Below, one piece after another: positions 14,469-24,237 of a DNA stretch of 44,799 bases. Source of the stretch: Gaiellasilicea sp046594445 (lineage in GTDB: Bacteria; Actinomycetota; Thermoleophilia; Gaiellales; Gaiellaceae); assembly GCA_046594445.1 (NCBI GenBank), contig JBKJSM010000094.1:1-44799 (forward strand), in the 5' to 3' direction. Every line of letters begins with the position of its first letter. The stretch's first letter is position 1. The notes beneath the pieces were generated by a model that did not search any database, was not told where the DNA came from, and saw only the letters and a program-made list of their open reading frames with translations. A program made the position numbers and the translations under genes.

Positions 14469-15580
14469 GCTCCGCCTCCCGGCTTGTTCGTCGGCGCCTC
14501 GCCGGGCGTCACGTCCGCCTGGTCGCGGCTGCCCATACCCTGCGCGCTGCCGCCGTCCGCCGCCTGCGTGCCGGCGTGGTGCTCGATCCGGGAGAGCGCG
14601 CGCTCTCCCTGCACAATCCCGAGCGCGCCCTGGCGGTCCTGCTCCTTGACGAGGTCGTAGAGCGCCCGCGACTCCTTGACGCCCTCGGCGACGTGGGGCG
14701 GGAACGGGGGCGGCACTTTCCCCTTTACGGCCAACCCCATTGCGAACTTCATCTCCTTGATCGAGGAGAGAATCCCCTGCGTCTTCGGGACGAGCTCGGT
14801 CTCGCGCAGCCAGCCCGTCGTCTTGGCGGACGTGACGAACCAGTTGGCGTGCTTGGCGCCCATATCGTCGTCGATCCCTGCCTTGATCGCCTCGGCGCCG
14901 AGCTTCGCAATCGCGTCGCGCGGGTCGACGCCCTTGGGGCAGCGCTCGTTGCAGAAGTAGCAGCGCGTGCACTCCCAGATGCCGTGCTGGCCGCTGTACT
15001 CGTCCAGTCGCTCGGTCTTGGCGGCGTCGCGTGGGTCGCCGACGAAGCGCATGCCCTTCGCGAGCGCCTGCGGCCCGAGAAACTCGGGCTCGGCCTCCAT
15101 CGCGTTGCACTCCGAGACGCAGCAGCCGCAGTTGATGCAGAGCGACTCCTTGTGGATCACGTTCATGCGCTCCTGCGAGATGACGTGCTCGCGCCCGTCC
15201 GCCGGTTGGTCGTACCCCGGCTGGAGGTACGGCTTCATCGCCTTGAACTTGGCCCAGAACGGATCCATGTCGACGACGAGGTCCTTGATCACGGGCAGGT
15301 TGCCCATCGCCGAGATCACCGGCACCTCACCCGCGCTCGCGATGTCGTACATCCGCACCTTGCACGCGAGCACGGCGGCCCCGTTCATCCGCATCCCGCA
15401 GGAGCCGCAGATCATCATCCGGCAACTCTTGCGGTAGGCAAGCGAGCCGTCGTGCCGGTCCTTGACGATGTCGAGGCAGTCGAGCAAGGTCGCCTCCTCG
15501 GGCGCGTCGACCTCGTACTCGCGCAACGCCTTGTCGCCCGTCTTGGCGTCGTAGCGCCAGATCTTCAGACCCATCTGCAT
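14465..15580 (-). CDS. sdhB: succinate dehydrogenase/fumarate reductase iron-sulfur subunit
   Basis: 371 residues; ATG at 15580 overlaps the sdhA stop (TGATG). The N-terminal 2Fe-2S domain has C53, C58, C61 and C73 (SCRMMICGSCGMRMNG); the C-terminal domain has LCINCGCCVSEC and WECTRCYFCNERCPKG for the 4Fe-4S and 3Fe/4Fe clusters. Typical SdhB ends about 240 residues; this one continues for roughly 110 more residues (KEMKFAMGLAVKGKVPPPFP, then a charged, Gly/Gln-rich tail), a pattern also seen in HdrB-linked forms. It passes electrons from SdhA to SdhE. Confidence 0.93.
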   Translation of the reverse strand: MQMGLKIWRYDAKTGDKALREYEVDAPEEATLLDCLDIVKDRHDGSLAYRKSCRMMICGSCGMRMNGAAVLACKVRMYDIASAGEVPVISAMGNLPVIKDLVVDMDPFWAKFKAMKPYLQPGYDQPADGREHVISQERMNVIHKESLCINCGCCVSECNAMEAEPEFLGPQALAKGMRFVGDPRDAAKTERLDEYSGQHGIWECTRCYFCNERCPKGVDPRDAIAKLGAEAIKAGIDDDMGAKHANWFVTSAKTTGWLRETELVPKTQGILSSIKEMKFAMGLAVKGKVPPPFPPHVAEGVKESRALYDLVKEQDRQGALGIVQGERALSRIEHHAGTQAADGGSAQGMGSRDQADVTPGEAPTNKPGGGA

Positions 15581-17262
15581 CAGTACTTCCTCTCCTCGGG
15601 GAGGTATTTCGTGAACCTGACGTCCTTGTACGAGAGTTGCGGACCACCGTCGACCCAACGCGTGATCGAATGTTTCATGAAGTTCTCGTCGTCCCGGGTC
15701 GGGTAGTCGTGCGGCCGGGAGTGGGCGCCCCTGCTCTCCTTGCGCGCGATACCTGCCTGGAGCATGCAGGCGGCGACGTCGAGCAGGTAGCCAAGCTCGA
15801 TCGCCTGCGTCAGGTCGGAGTTGAAGACCTCGCCCTTGTCCTCGACGACGACGTTCGGGTAGCGCTCCTTCAGGCCTGCGATCACCTCGATCTGCCTCGC
15901 CATCTGCTCCTCGCGGCGGAAGACGCCGAAGTTCTCGAGCATCGTCTGGCCGAGCTCGTCCCGGATCTGCCACGGACGCTCGCCCTGCGCGCGGCCGAGC
16001 AGTTGCTTCAGCTCGCGCTCGGCGTCGCGCGTCGCGGCCTCGGGCACCTCGACGGTCGTGTTCGAGAGCGCCCACTCGGCGGCGGAGCGGCCGGCCCGCC
16101 GGCCGAAGGTGATCGTCTCCATCAGCGAGTTGCCGCCAAGCCGGTTGGCCCCGTGCACGGACACGCACGCGACCTCGCCGGCGGCGTAGAGACCGGTCAG
16201 CTCCGTGAGCCCGTCGGAGTCCGTCTCGACGCCGCCCATGTGGTAGTGGGCGCCCGGGCGGACGGGGATCGGCTCGTGGATCGGGTCGACGCCCGCATAG
16301 ACCATCGCCAGCTCGCGCGAGCCGGGCAGCCGCGTCAGGATCCGCTCGGCGCCCAGGTGCGTCAGGTCGAGCAAGACGGAGCCGTTGATCCCGCGGCCCT
16401 CGTCGATCTCGGTCTGCTCGGAGCGCGAAACGACGTCACGGCTCGCCAGGTCCTTCGCGGTCGGCGCGTAACGCTCCATGAAGCGCTCGCCCTCCGAGTT
16501 GCGCAGGATCCCGCCCTCGCCACGACAGCCCTCCGTGATCAGGATCCCGCTCGGATACATGGTCGTCGGGTGGAACTGCATGAACTCGATGTCCTTCAGC
16601 GGCAGGCCGGCGCGGAGGGCCATCGACATCCCGTCGCCCGTGCAGGCGTAGGCGTTCGTCGTGGCGCGGTAGAGGCGGCCGACGCCGCCGGTGGCGAGCA
16701 CGACCGTCTTGCCGCCGATCGCCTTCAGGCCGCCGTGCAGAAGATCCCAGGCGATCACGCCCTGGCAGCGGTCCTGGTGGACGACGAGCTGCCAGGCGAA
16801 GTACTCCTCGTAGACCTGGATGTCGCGCTTCACGAGCTGCTCGTACAGGACCTGGATCAGTACGTGGCCGGTGATGTCCGCCGCGTAGACCGTCCGCGGC
16901 GAGCCGGCGGCGCCGAACGGGCGCTGGGCGAGCCTGCCGTCCTCGCCGCGCGAGAATACGGCGCCCCAATGCTCGAGCTGGTAGATGTCGTCCGGCGCCT
17001 CGCGGCAGAGGATCTCGATCGAGTCCTGGTCGCCGAGGTAGTCGGAGCCCTTGACCGTGTCGAAGGTGTGGCTCTCGGGGCTGTCCTCGCCCGCGTTGCC
17101 GAGCGCAGCGTTGATGCCGCCCTCGGCCGCGCCGGAGTGGCTGCGGGTCGGGTGGAGCTTGGAGACGATGGCGACGTCTGCGCCCGCGTCGTGCGCCTCG
17201 ATCGCGGCGCGCATGCCCGCGCATCCGGCGCCGATCACGAGTACGTCGTGCTTCGCCTCCAC
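15580..17262 (-). CDS. sdhA: succinate dehydrogenase/fumarate reductase flavoprotein subunit
   Basis: About 560 residues from GTG at 17262, chosen because the FAD motif VIGAGCAGMRAA begins just after it and no better start lies between this codon and the pckA stop. HPTRSHSGAAEGG carries the histidine that covalently binds FAD; QFHPTTMYPSG, TEGCRGEGGILRN and RPGAHYHMGGVETD are active-site blocks with the catalytic Arg/His. C-terminal SRGAHSRPHDYPTRDDENF is typical. It oxidises succinate to fumarate on the cytoplasmic side. Operon order pckA-sdhA-sdhB-sdhE. Confidence 0.95.
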   Translation of the reverse strand: MEAKHDVLVIGAGCAGMRAAIEAHDAGADVAIVSKLHPTRSHSGAAEGGINAALGNAGEDSPESHTFDTVKGSDYLGDQDSIEILCREAPDDIYQLEHWGAVFSRGEDGRLAQRPFGAAGSPRTVYAADITGHVLIQVLYEQLVKRDIQVYEEYFAWQLVVHQDRCQGVIAWDLLHGGLKAIGGKTVVLATGGVGRLYRATTNAYACTGDGMSMALRAGLPLKDIEFMQFHPTTMYPSGILITEGCRGEGGILRNSEGERFMERYAPTAKDLASRDVVSRSEQTEIDEGRGINGSVLLDLTHLGAERILTRLPGSRELAMVYAGVDPIHEPIPVRPGAHYHMGGVETDSDGLTELTGLYAAGEVACVSVHGANRLGGNSLMETITFGRRAGRSAAEWALSNTTVEVPEAATRDAERELKQLLGRAQGERPWQIRDELGQTMLENFGVFRREEQMARQIEVIAGLKERYPNVVVEDKGEVFNSDLTQAIELGYLLDVAACMLQAGIARKESRGAHSRPHDYPTRDDENFMKHSITRWVDGGPQLSYKDVRFTKYLPEERKY

Positions 17263-17299
17263 CGCTTCGGAAGCTATCTCAAAGACCCCGGCCGACGCG

Positions 17300-18883
<1,584 letters not shown>

Positions 18884-18934
18884 GCGCGGGGCATGTTACG
18901 GACCCGAGCGCTGCGAGGGGGTTACGCTCGGTTC

Positions 18935-19963
18935 GTGCGCGCACGTGAGCTCGGAATTGAAATCGGCAGGCTGCCACCGGCGCCGGCGAACGCGATCACC
19001 GACGTAGCTGGCCTTCGCGTCGGCCATACGACCCTGATCGAGGGAGAGGCCGTGCGCACCGGCGTGACCGTCGTCGTGCCGCCGCCCGAGTCGTTTTTCG
19101 CGGGGGCGCACCGGATCAACGGGAACGGCGAGCTGACCGGCCTTGAGTGGGTGCGCGACTCCGGACTGCTGACGACACCGATCGGCCTCACGAACACCCA
19201 CTCGGTCGGCGTCGTCAGGGACGCGCTCGTCGCCGCGGCCCAGCATGGCGAGGGCGACCACCGCTGGAGCCTGCCCGTCGTCGGCGAGACCTGGGACGGC
19301 TTCCTCAACGACATCAACGGATTCCACGTCAAGGGCGAACACGTCGCCCGGGCACTGGCGGCGGCGCACGACGGGGCGGTCGAGGAGGGCGCCGTCGGCG
19401 GGGGCACCGGCATGGTCTGCCACGGCTTCAAGGGCGGAATCGGGACGGCGTCGCGCGTCGTCGAGGACGGCTGGATCGTCGGCGTACTCGTGCAGGCGAA
19501 CCACGGCCGCCGCGCCCGGCTGCGCATGAACGGCGTCGCCGTCGGCGAACGGATCGGAGCCGACATCGTGCCCACTCCCGAGCGCGAAGGTGCTGAGGGC
19601 GCCGGCTCGATCATCGTCCTGATCGCGACCGACGCGCCCCTCCTGCCGATCCAGTGCGAGCGCCTCGCGCGACGGGCGGCGTTCGGGATCGCCCGGACGG
19701 GCGGCATGGGCGAGCACTCGAGTGGCGACTTCGCGCTCTGCTTCGCGACCGGCAACCGCGGCCTCGAGGACGACGAGGCGGAGCTGCCGTTGCGGATGCT
19801 GAACGACGCGCGGATCGACCCGCTCTACGAGGCAACGATCGACGCGGTCGAAGAGTCGATCCTCAACGCCATGCTGGCCGGCGAGACGATGACGGGCCGG
19901 AACGGCAACACTGTGCACGCCCTACCGCACGACCTCCTGCTCGACGCGTTGCGCCTATCCTGA
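18935..19963 (+). CDS. P1 family (DmpA/BapA-type) peptidase
   Basis: 342 residues from GTG at 18935. N-terminal ITDVAGLRVGHTTL, GLTNTHSVGVVRDAL and the GGGTGMVCHGFKGGIGTASR block define the DmpA fold. The self-cleavage site preceding a serine nucleophile is probably in GGMGEHSSGDFALCFATGN near residue 275. These Ntn-like hydrolases cleave N-terminal D- or beta-amino acids or small L-peptides after splitting into alpha and beta chains. It is divergent from pckA with 51 nt between starts. Cupredoxin gene follows 4 nt later. Confidence 0.88.
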   Translation: MRARELGIEIGRLPPAPANAITDVAGLRVGHTTLIEGEAVRTGVTVVVPPPESFFAGAHRINGNGELTGLEWVRDSGLLTTPIGLTNTHSVGVVRDALVAAAQHGEGDHRWSLPVVGETWDGFLNDINGFHVKGEHVARALAAAHDGAVEEGAVGGGTGMVCHGFKGGIGTASRVVEDGWIVGVLVQANHGRRARLRMNGVAVGERIGADIVPTPEREGAEGAGSIIVLIATDAPLLPIQCERLARRAAFGIARTGGMGEHSSGDFALCFATGNRGLEDDEAELPLRMLNDARIDPLYEATIDAVEESILNAMLAGETMTGRNGNTVHALPHDLLLDALRLS

Positions 19964-19967
19964 GACC

Positions 19968-20330
19968 GTGCGCAGCGCGGTGGCCCTCGCTCTCGTCCTC
20001 CTCGCCGCCGGCTGCGGCGGCGGGAACGACACCGCCGCGACGACGGAGGCCGGCGCTGCGCCCGTCGACTTCGAGGTCTTCGCCAGCGAGTACGCATTTG
20101 CCCCGCCCTTCGTCATCTTCGACACACCGGGTACGTACACCCTCTCGCTCCGGAACGACGGCTTCGAGCCGCACAACCTCACAATCGAGGGCCAGGCCGC
20201 GACGGCCGACGTGCAACCCGGGGACACAGGCTCGGTCACCGTGACGCTGAAGCCGGGCGCCTACCCCATGCTCTGCACGATCCACCGATCCGAGGCCATG
20301 GACGGCGAGGTCGTCGTCCACGACGGCTAG
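19968..20330 (+). CDS. cupredoxin-domain lipoprotein
   Basis: 120 residues from GTG. A lipobox LLAAGC (about 11-16) predicts lipid attachment after signal peptidase II cleavage. The rest is a small beta-sandwich with type-1 copper ligands in the usual order: His in FEPHNL, then Cys and His in MLCTIHRSEAM with the Met seven residues on. It resembles plastocyanin/amicyanin-like domains and could carry electrons on the outer face or buffer copper. Four bases after the P1 peptidase, and convergent with the ABC transporter. Confidence 0.85.
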   Translation: MRSAVALALVLLAAGCGGGNDTAATTEAGAAPVDFEVFASEYAFAPPFVIFDTPGTYTLSLRNDGFEPHNLTIEGQAATADVQPGDTGSVTVTLKPGAYPMLCTIHRSEAMDGEVVVHDG

Positions 20331-20335
20331 CTGGC

Positions 20336-22138
20336 CTAGACGGTGCGTAGCTCGGGAGCGTGGTCGCGGACGACAAGCGCCGCGTAGCGACCGCCCGCGG
20401 CGATCAGCTCCTCGTGCGTGCCGATCTCGGCGACGCTGCCGCGATCGAGCACGACGATCTGATCGGCGTCCCGCACGGTCGACAGCCGGTGGGCGATCGC
20501 GATCGTCGTCCGGCCCTCCGCGAGCCGCTCGAGCGCCTCCTGCACCGCGCGCTCGGTCTGTGTGTCCAGCGCGGAAGTCGCCTCGTCGAGAACGAGGATC
20601 GGCGGGTTGCGCAGAATCGTCCGTGCGATCGCGATCCGCTGGCGCTCGCCGCCGGAGAAGCGGTAGCCCCGCTCCCCGACCACCGTCTCGTAGCCCTCGG
20701 GCAGGGCCGCGATCAGCTCGTGGATTTGCGCCGCTCGCGCCGCCTCCTCCACCTCCTCGTCGGTGGCGTCGGGGCGTGCGAACCGGAGGTTCTCGCGCAC
20801 GGTCGCGTGGAAGAGATACGTCTCCTGCGAGACGACGCCGACCGCGTGCGCGAGCGAGGCGAAGGTGAGCTTGCGGACGTCGACGCCGTCGATCGTCACG
20901 CTGCCCTCGGTGACGTCGTACAGCCGCGCCACGAGATAGCCCGCCGTGGTCTTGCCGGAGCCGGTCTCGCCGACGAGCGCCGTCTTCGTCCCGGCAGGCA
21001 CCTCGAACGAGACGTCCTGGAGCGTCCACGCAGCGTCGCCGTAGCGGAACCGCACGCTGTCGAAGGCGACGTGGCCGCGCGGCGACTCGAGCGTGCGCGT
21101 TCCCTCCTCGATGTCGACGGGCTGGTCGAGGTACTCGAAGACGCGGTCGAAGAGCGCGAGTGAAGTCTGGATGTCGAGCGAGACGCCGAGCAGAGAGCCG
21201 ATCGGGAAGAAGAGCCGCGCCTGCAAGGTGGTGAAGGCGATCACGGTGCCGAGCGAGACGGCGCCCGCGAAATGCCCGGCGAAGAGGTAGACGAGCGCCG
21301 GCATCACCGCGAACGAGGTCTGGATCGACGCCATCATCCACCGCCCGGTCATCCTGCTCCGCACCTCGAGGTCGGACAGGCGCGCCGACTCGTTCTCGAA
21401 GCGGGTTGCCAGCTCGCCGGCGCGTCCCATCGTCTTGCCAAGCAGGATCCCGGAGACCGAGAGCGACTCCTGGACGAGGCTCGAGATGTCCGCCATCGAC
21501 TCCTGACGCACCTTGGCCACCTTTCTGCGCGCGTCGCCGACGCGCTTCGTCATCCAGACGAAGAAGGGCAGCAGCGCGATAGCGAAGAGCGTCAGGCGCC
21601 AGTCGAGCACGAGCATCGCCACGAGCGTCGCCAGCACGGTCGTCACGTTGGAGACGATCGAGGTGGCGGTCGAGGTGACGACCTGCTGCACGCCGCCGAT
21701 GTCGTTCGCGAGGCGGGACTGCACCTCGCCGGTGCGTGTGCGGGTGAAGAAGGCGAGCGAGAGCCGCTGTAGATGCTTGTAGACGGCCGTGCGCAGGTCG
21801 TGCATGACGCGCTGCCCCACCTGGTTCGAGAGCAGCGTCTGGACGACGCCGAGGACGCCGGTGAAGACGGCGATCGCGATCATCGCCGCGACGAGGATGT
21901 TCAGGAGACGCAGGTTGCCGTCGGGGAGCGCCGTGTCGAAGACCTCCTTGATCAGGAAGGCGGGGACCGACCCGACTGCAGAGGAGACGATGATCAGCCC
22001 GAGCACGCCGGCGAGTCGCATGCGGTAGGGCCGGAAGAGCGCAGCGATCCGGCGTAAGTAGGCGCGGCGGACGGCCGGATCCGCCGGCCGCTCGGGCGGC
22101 TCCAGTGGCTCGAAGTCTCGGGAGCGTCCTCTTGGCAC
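20336..22138 (-). CDS. ABC transporter, fused permease/ATP-binding (MsbA/multidrug type)
   Basis: 600 residues from GTG at 22138. N-terminal transmembrane domain with about six helices (first near 40-60 with VLGLIIVSSAVGSVPAFL), then the nucleotide-binding domain: Walker A GETGSGKTT, Q-loop VVSQETYLF, signature FSGGERQRIAIAR (F replaces the usual L), Walker B ILVLDEATSALD and H-loop IAIAHRLSTV. One complete half-transporter that would act as a homodimer to export lipid or drug-like substrates. The next genes on the strand (acyltransferase, hydrolase) hint at a lipid substrate, which is only inference. Confidence 0.93.
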   Translation of the reverse strand: MPRGRSRDFEPLEPPERPADPAVRRAYLRRIAALFRPYRMRLAGVLGLIIVSSAVGSVPAFLIKEVFDTALPDGNLRLLNILVAAMIAIAVFTGVLGVVQTLLSNQVGQRVMHDLRTAVYKHLQRLSLAFFTRTRTGEVQSRLANDIGGVQQVVTSTATSIVSNVTTVLATLVAMLVLDWRLTLFAIALLPFFVWMTKRVGDARRKVAKVRQESMADISSLVQESLSVSGILLGKTMGRAGELATRFENESARLSDLEVRSRMTGRWMMASIQTSFAVMPALVYLFAGHFAGAVSLGTVIAFTTLQARLFFPIGSLLGVSLDIQTSLALFDRVFEYLDQPVDIEEGTRTLESPRGHVAFDSVRFRYGDAAWTLQDVSFEVPAGTKTALVGETGSGKTTAGYLVARLYDVTEGSVTIDGVDVRKLTFASLAHAVGVVSQETYLFHATVRENLRFARPDATDEEVEEAARAAQIHELIAALPEGYETVVGERGYRFSGGERQRIAIARTILRNPPILVLDEATSALDTQTERAVQEALERLAEGRTTIAIAHRLSTVRDADQIVVLDRGSVAEIGTHEELIAAGGRYAALVVRDHAPELRTV

Positions 22139-22159
22139 TTCCGACAGGGTACGGACCGG

Positions 22160-22711
22160 CTAGTGGAGCGCGCCGACGCGCGCTTCGAGCTCGCGCGTCA
22201 GCTCACGCGCCGCTGCGACGGTTGGCCGGGCGGCGCCGACCGCGATCGGCTCGCCGACGACGACGCGGATCCGCGGCAGGCCGATCCGCCCACGCGAGAG
22301 GGCGCGTGCGGAGCCGAAGATCCGGACGGGCACGAGCGGCACGCCCGTCGCCATGGCGAGCCGGGCGGCGCCGCGCGTCCAGGTCCCGCCGCGGACTGTC
22401 CCCTGCGGAAAGAGTGCGACGCTCTCACCGGCGCGAAGCAGCTCCTCGGCGCCCCGCACCGAGACGAGATCCCGCCGGTCGCGCCGGATCGGGATCCCGC
22501 CGAGCGAGTCCATCGCCCATGCGCCCGGCCGGTAGCGCCACAGCTCCGCCTTGGCGAGGAAGTGGAGCGGCTGCTCGGCGGCCAGCGCGAGCAGTGGCGG
22601 GTCGAGGAGCGACTCGTGGTTCGCAGCGACGACGCACGGCCCGGCCGGCACCCGGCCGACGACCTCGACCCGGTAGAGCAGCCGGGCCAGTACGCGGAAG
22701 GCGCCGAACAC
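22160..22711 (-). CDS. 1-acyl-glycerol-3-phosphate acyltransferase-like (PlsC) protein
   Basis: About 183 residues from GTG at 22711; the family usually has ten more residues upstream, but no ATG/GTG/TTG is in frame before the overlap with the hydrolase stop, so the exact start is uncertain. Catalytic motif NHESLLD (His32, Asp37) matches HX4D; motif II AMDSLGGIPIRRD; motif III is FPQGT (101-105) with Gln instead of the usual Glu; motif IV VPLVPVRIFGS. It would acylate lysophosphatidate-like acceptors at the inner membrane. Located between the ABC transporter and the hydrolase. Confidence 0.85.
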   Translation of the reverse strand: MFGAFRVLARLLYRVEVVGRVPAGPCVVAANHESLLDPPLLALAAEQPLHFLAKAELWRYRPGAWAMDSLGGIPIRRDRRDLVSVRGAEELLRAGESVALFPQGTVRGGTWTRGAARLAMATGVPLVPVRIFGSARALSRGRIGLPRIRVVVGEPIAVGAARPTVAAARELTRELEARVGALH

Positions 22712-22725
22712 GCCGCGGTAGAGGC

Positions 22726-23376
22726 CTACACGCAGAAGCGCTCCAACTCCGCCGCGACGAAGTCGCGATATTGACCCGCTCGCGGCAGTCGGAGCAGACC
22801 CCCACCCCGAGAGCGCAGGGCGACCGCATGAAAGCCTCCCCCAACCATCTGCCGCTCGACGTCTACCCCGAGGGCGCGGGCGCGCTCGCTCGCGGCCAGC
22901 GACAGCGACGGGTTCACGCCCGGGATGCCCGGCAGCCGCGCGTCGAAGGAGCCGTGACAGACGGCCAGCCTGCGGCCCCGGAGCGGATCGAGCTCCAGTT
23001 GCGGCGGCAGCCACGGGTTGACGCCGATCACGAGGCAGGCCTCCGGCGCCGCCGCGTTCCGCACCGCCACCGCGCCCCCCATCGAGAAGCCCAGGAGGGC
23101 GAGCTCGCGCACCCCAGACTCCCGCGCAGCCGCGATCGCGGCGCCGCCGTCCTCGACGCAGAGGTCGAGCCGGCGCCACGACTTCACCCGGTAGCGCACC
23201 TCCAGGAACGGCAGCTGCGGGAGGCGAAGGGCGAGCTCCCGCACGAGCCACTCGATCGACGCGCTCCACGTGCCGGGCATCTCGGCGGCGGTGCCGCCGT
23301 TGACGCAGACGACCGCCCGCGGCCCGGGCGTGCCGGTCCAACGGGCCTCGGCGCCGGAGGCGAGAGCAAAGGACAT
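22726..23376 (-). CDS. alpha/beta-hydrolase family protein
   Basis: 216 residues from ATG at 23376. Nucleophile elbow GFSMGG with S98, possible acid D145 in HGSFDAR, and H183 in GGGFHAVAL give a Ser-Asp-His triad. The oxyanion strand VVCVNGG lies near the start. I cannot name a substrate; pairing with a PlsC-like acyltransferase suggests acyl esters. Its 3' end is 14 nt from the acyltransferase start and it is divergent from xerC, 27 nt away. Confidence 0.75.
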   Translation of the reverse strand: MSFALASGAEARWTGTPGPRAVVCVNGGTAAEMPGTWSASIEWLVRELALRLPQLPFLEVRYRVKSWRRLDLCVEDGGAAIAAARESGVRELALLGFSMGGAVAVRNAAAPEACLVIGVNPWLPPQLELDPLRGRRLAVCHGSFDARLPGIPGVNPSLSLAASERARALGVDVERQMVGGGFHAVALRSRGGGLLRLPRAGQYRDFVAAELERFCV

Positions 23377-23403
23377 ACCTCGACTCTAGGGAAATGGCCT
23401 TGG

Positions 23404-24237
23404 GTGCAGACCGCGACCGCGATCGACCGCTTCCTCGCCTCCCCGGCGCTGGCCGAGTCGACCCGCCGCGCCTACGCGTCGGACCTGCGCGGGTTCGAGG
23501 ACTGGCTCCTGCGGCGCGGCACGAGCGTCGAGGAGATCGACGTCCGCGTCCTCGTCGAATACGCCTCGGAGCTCGGTCGCGCCGCCAACCGCCTCGCCCC
23601 CACGACGATCGCGCGCAAGCTAGCGGCCGTCCGTTCCTTTCTCCGCTTCACGCTCGGACCGTCCCGCGTGCCGGATGCCTCACTCGGCCCACGCCGCCCG
23701 CAGCGGCTGCCAGAGGCGCCGAAGCGCGAGGAGATCGAGGCGATCCTCGATGGAATCGGGGGCGACGGCGCACTGGGGCTCCGGAACCGTGCTCTCGTCG
23801 AGCTCGTCTACTCGGCGGGCCTGCGCAGCGCAGAGGCGGTCGGCCTCGATCTCGGCGACGTGGACTTCGAGCAGGAGCACGTCCGCGTCCGCGGCAAGGG
23901 TGGCAAAGAGCGCGTCGTCCCGCTCGGCGAGGAGGCCGCGCACGTCGTCGCGCGCTACCTCCGCGAGGGCAGGCCCGAGCTCGCCCGCGGCGCCGAGGAC
24001 GCGCTCTTCCTCTCCGTTCGCGGCCGGCGGCTCGACACGAGCACGCTCCGTCGCCTGCTGCCACACCCCCACCGGCTGCGCCATTCCTTCGCCACCCACC
24101 TGCTCGAGGGCGGCGCCGACCTCCGCACGATCCAGGAGCTGCTCGGCCACTCTTCTCTCTCGACGACGCAGGTGTACAGCCATGTCGACGCGAAACGTCT
24201 CCGGAAGGTCTATGACTTCGCCCATCCCCGATCCTGA
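23404..24237 (+). CDS. xerC: tyrosine recombinase XerC
   Basis: 277 residues from GTG at 23404. N-terminal SAM-like core-binding domain (1-85) and catalytic domain with R141 (AGLRSAEA), K165/K168 (GKGGKER), H223-x-x-R226 (HPHRLRH), H249 (LLGHSS) and nucleophile Y258 (TQVYSHV). Compared with the neighbouring XerD, the stretch between R141 and the HxxR box is 82 instead of 95 residues, so a helix turn is missing before the second catalytic box. With XerD it resolves chromosome dimers at dif. It overlaps xerD by 26 nt. Confidence 0.9.
   Translation: MQTATAIDRFLASPALAESTRRAYASDLRGFEDWLLRRGTSVEEIDVRVLVEYASELGRAANRLAPTTIARKLAAVRSFLRFTLGPSRVPDASLGPRRPQRLPEAPKREEIEAILDGIGGDGALGLRNRALVELVYSAGLRSAEAVGLDLGDVDFEQEHVRVRGKGGKERVVPLGEEAAHVVARYLREGRPELARGAEDALFLSVRGRRLDTSTLRRLLPHPHRLRHSFATHLLEGGADLRTIQELLGHSSLSTTQVYSHVDAKRLRKVYDFAHPRS

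Noticed and set aside
19863..21341. Arg-rich minus frame over the ABC transporter and peptidase
   Set aside because: Out-of-frame shadow of the transporter; no hydrophobic segments or motifs.
22840..23400. Upstream extension of xerC to 22105
   Set aside because: That part is antisense to hydrolase and acyltransferase genes and Arg-rich; the conserved recombinase begins at 23404.
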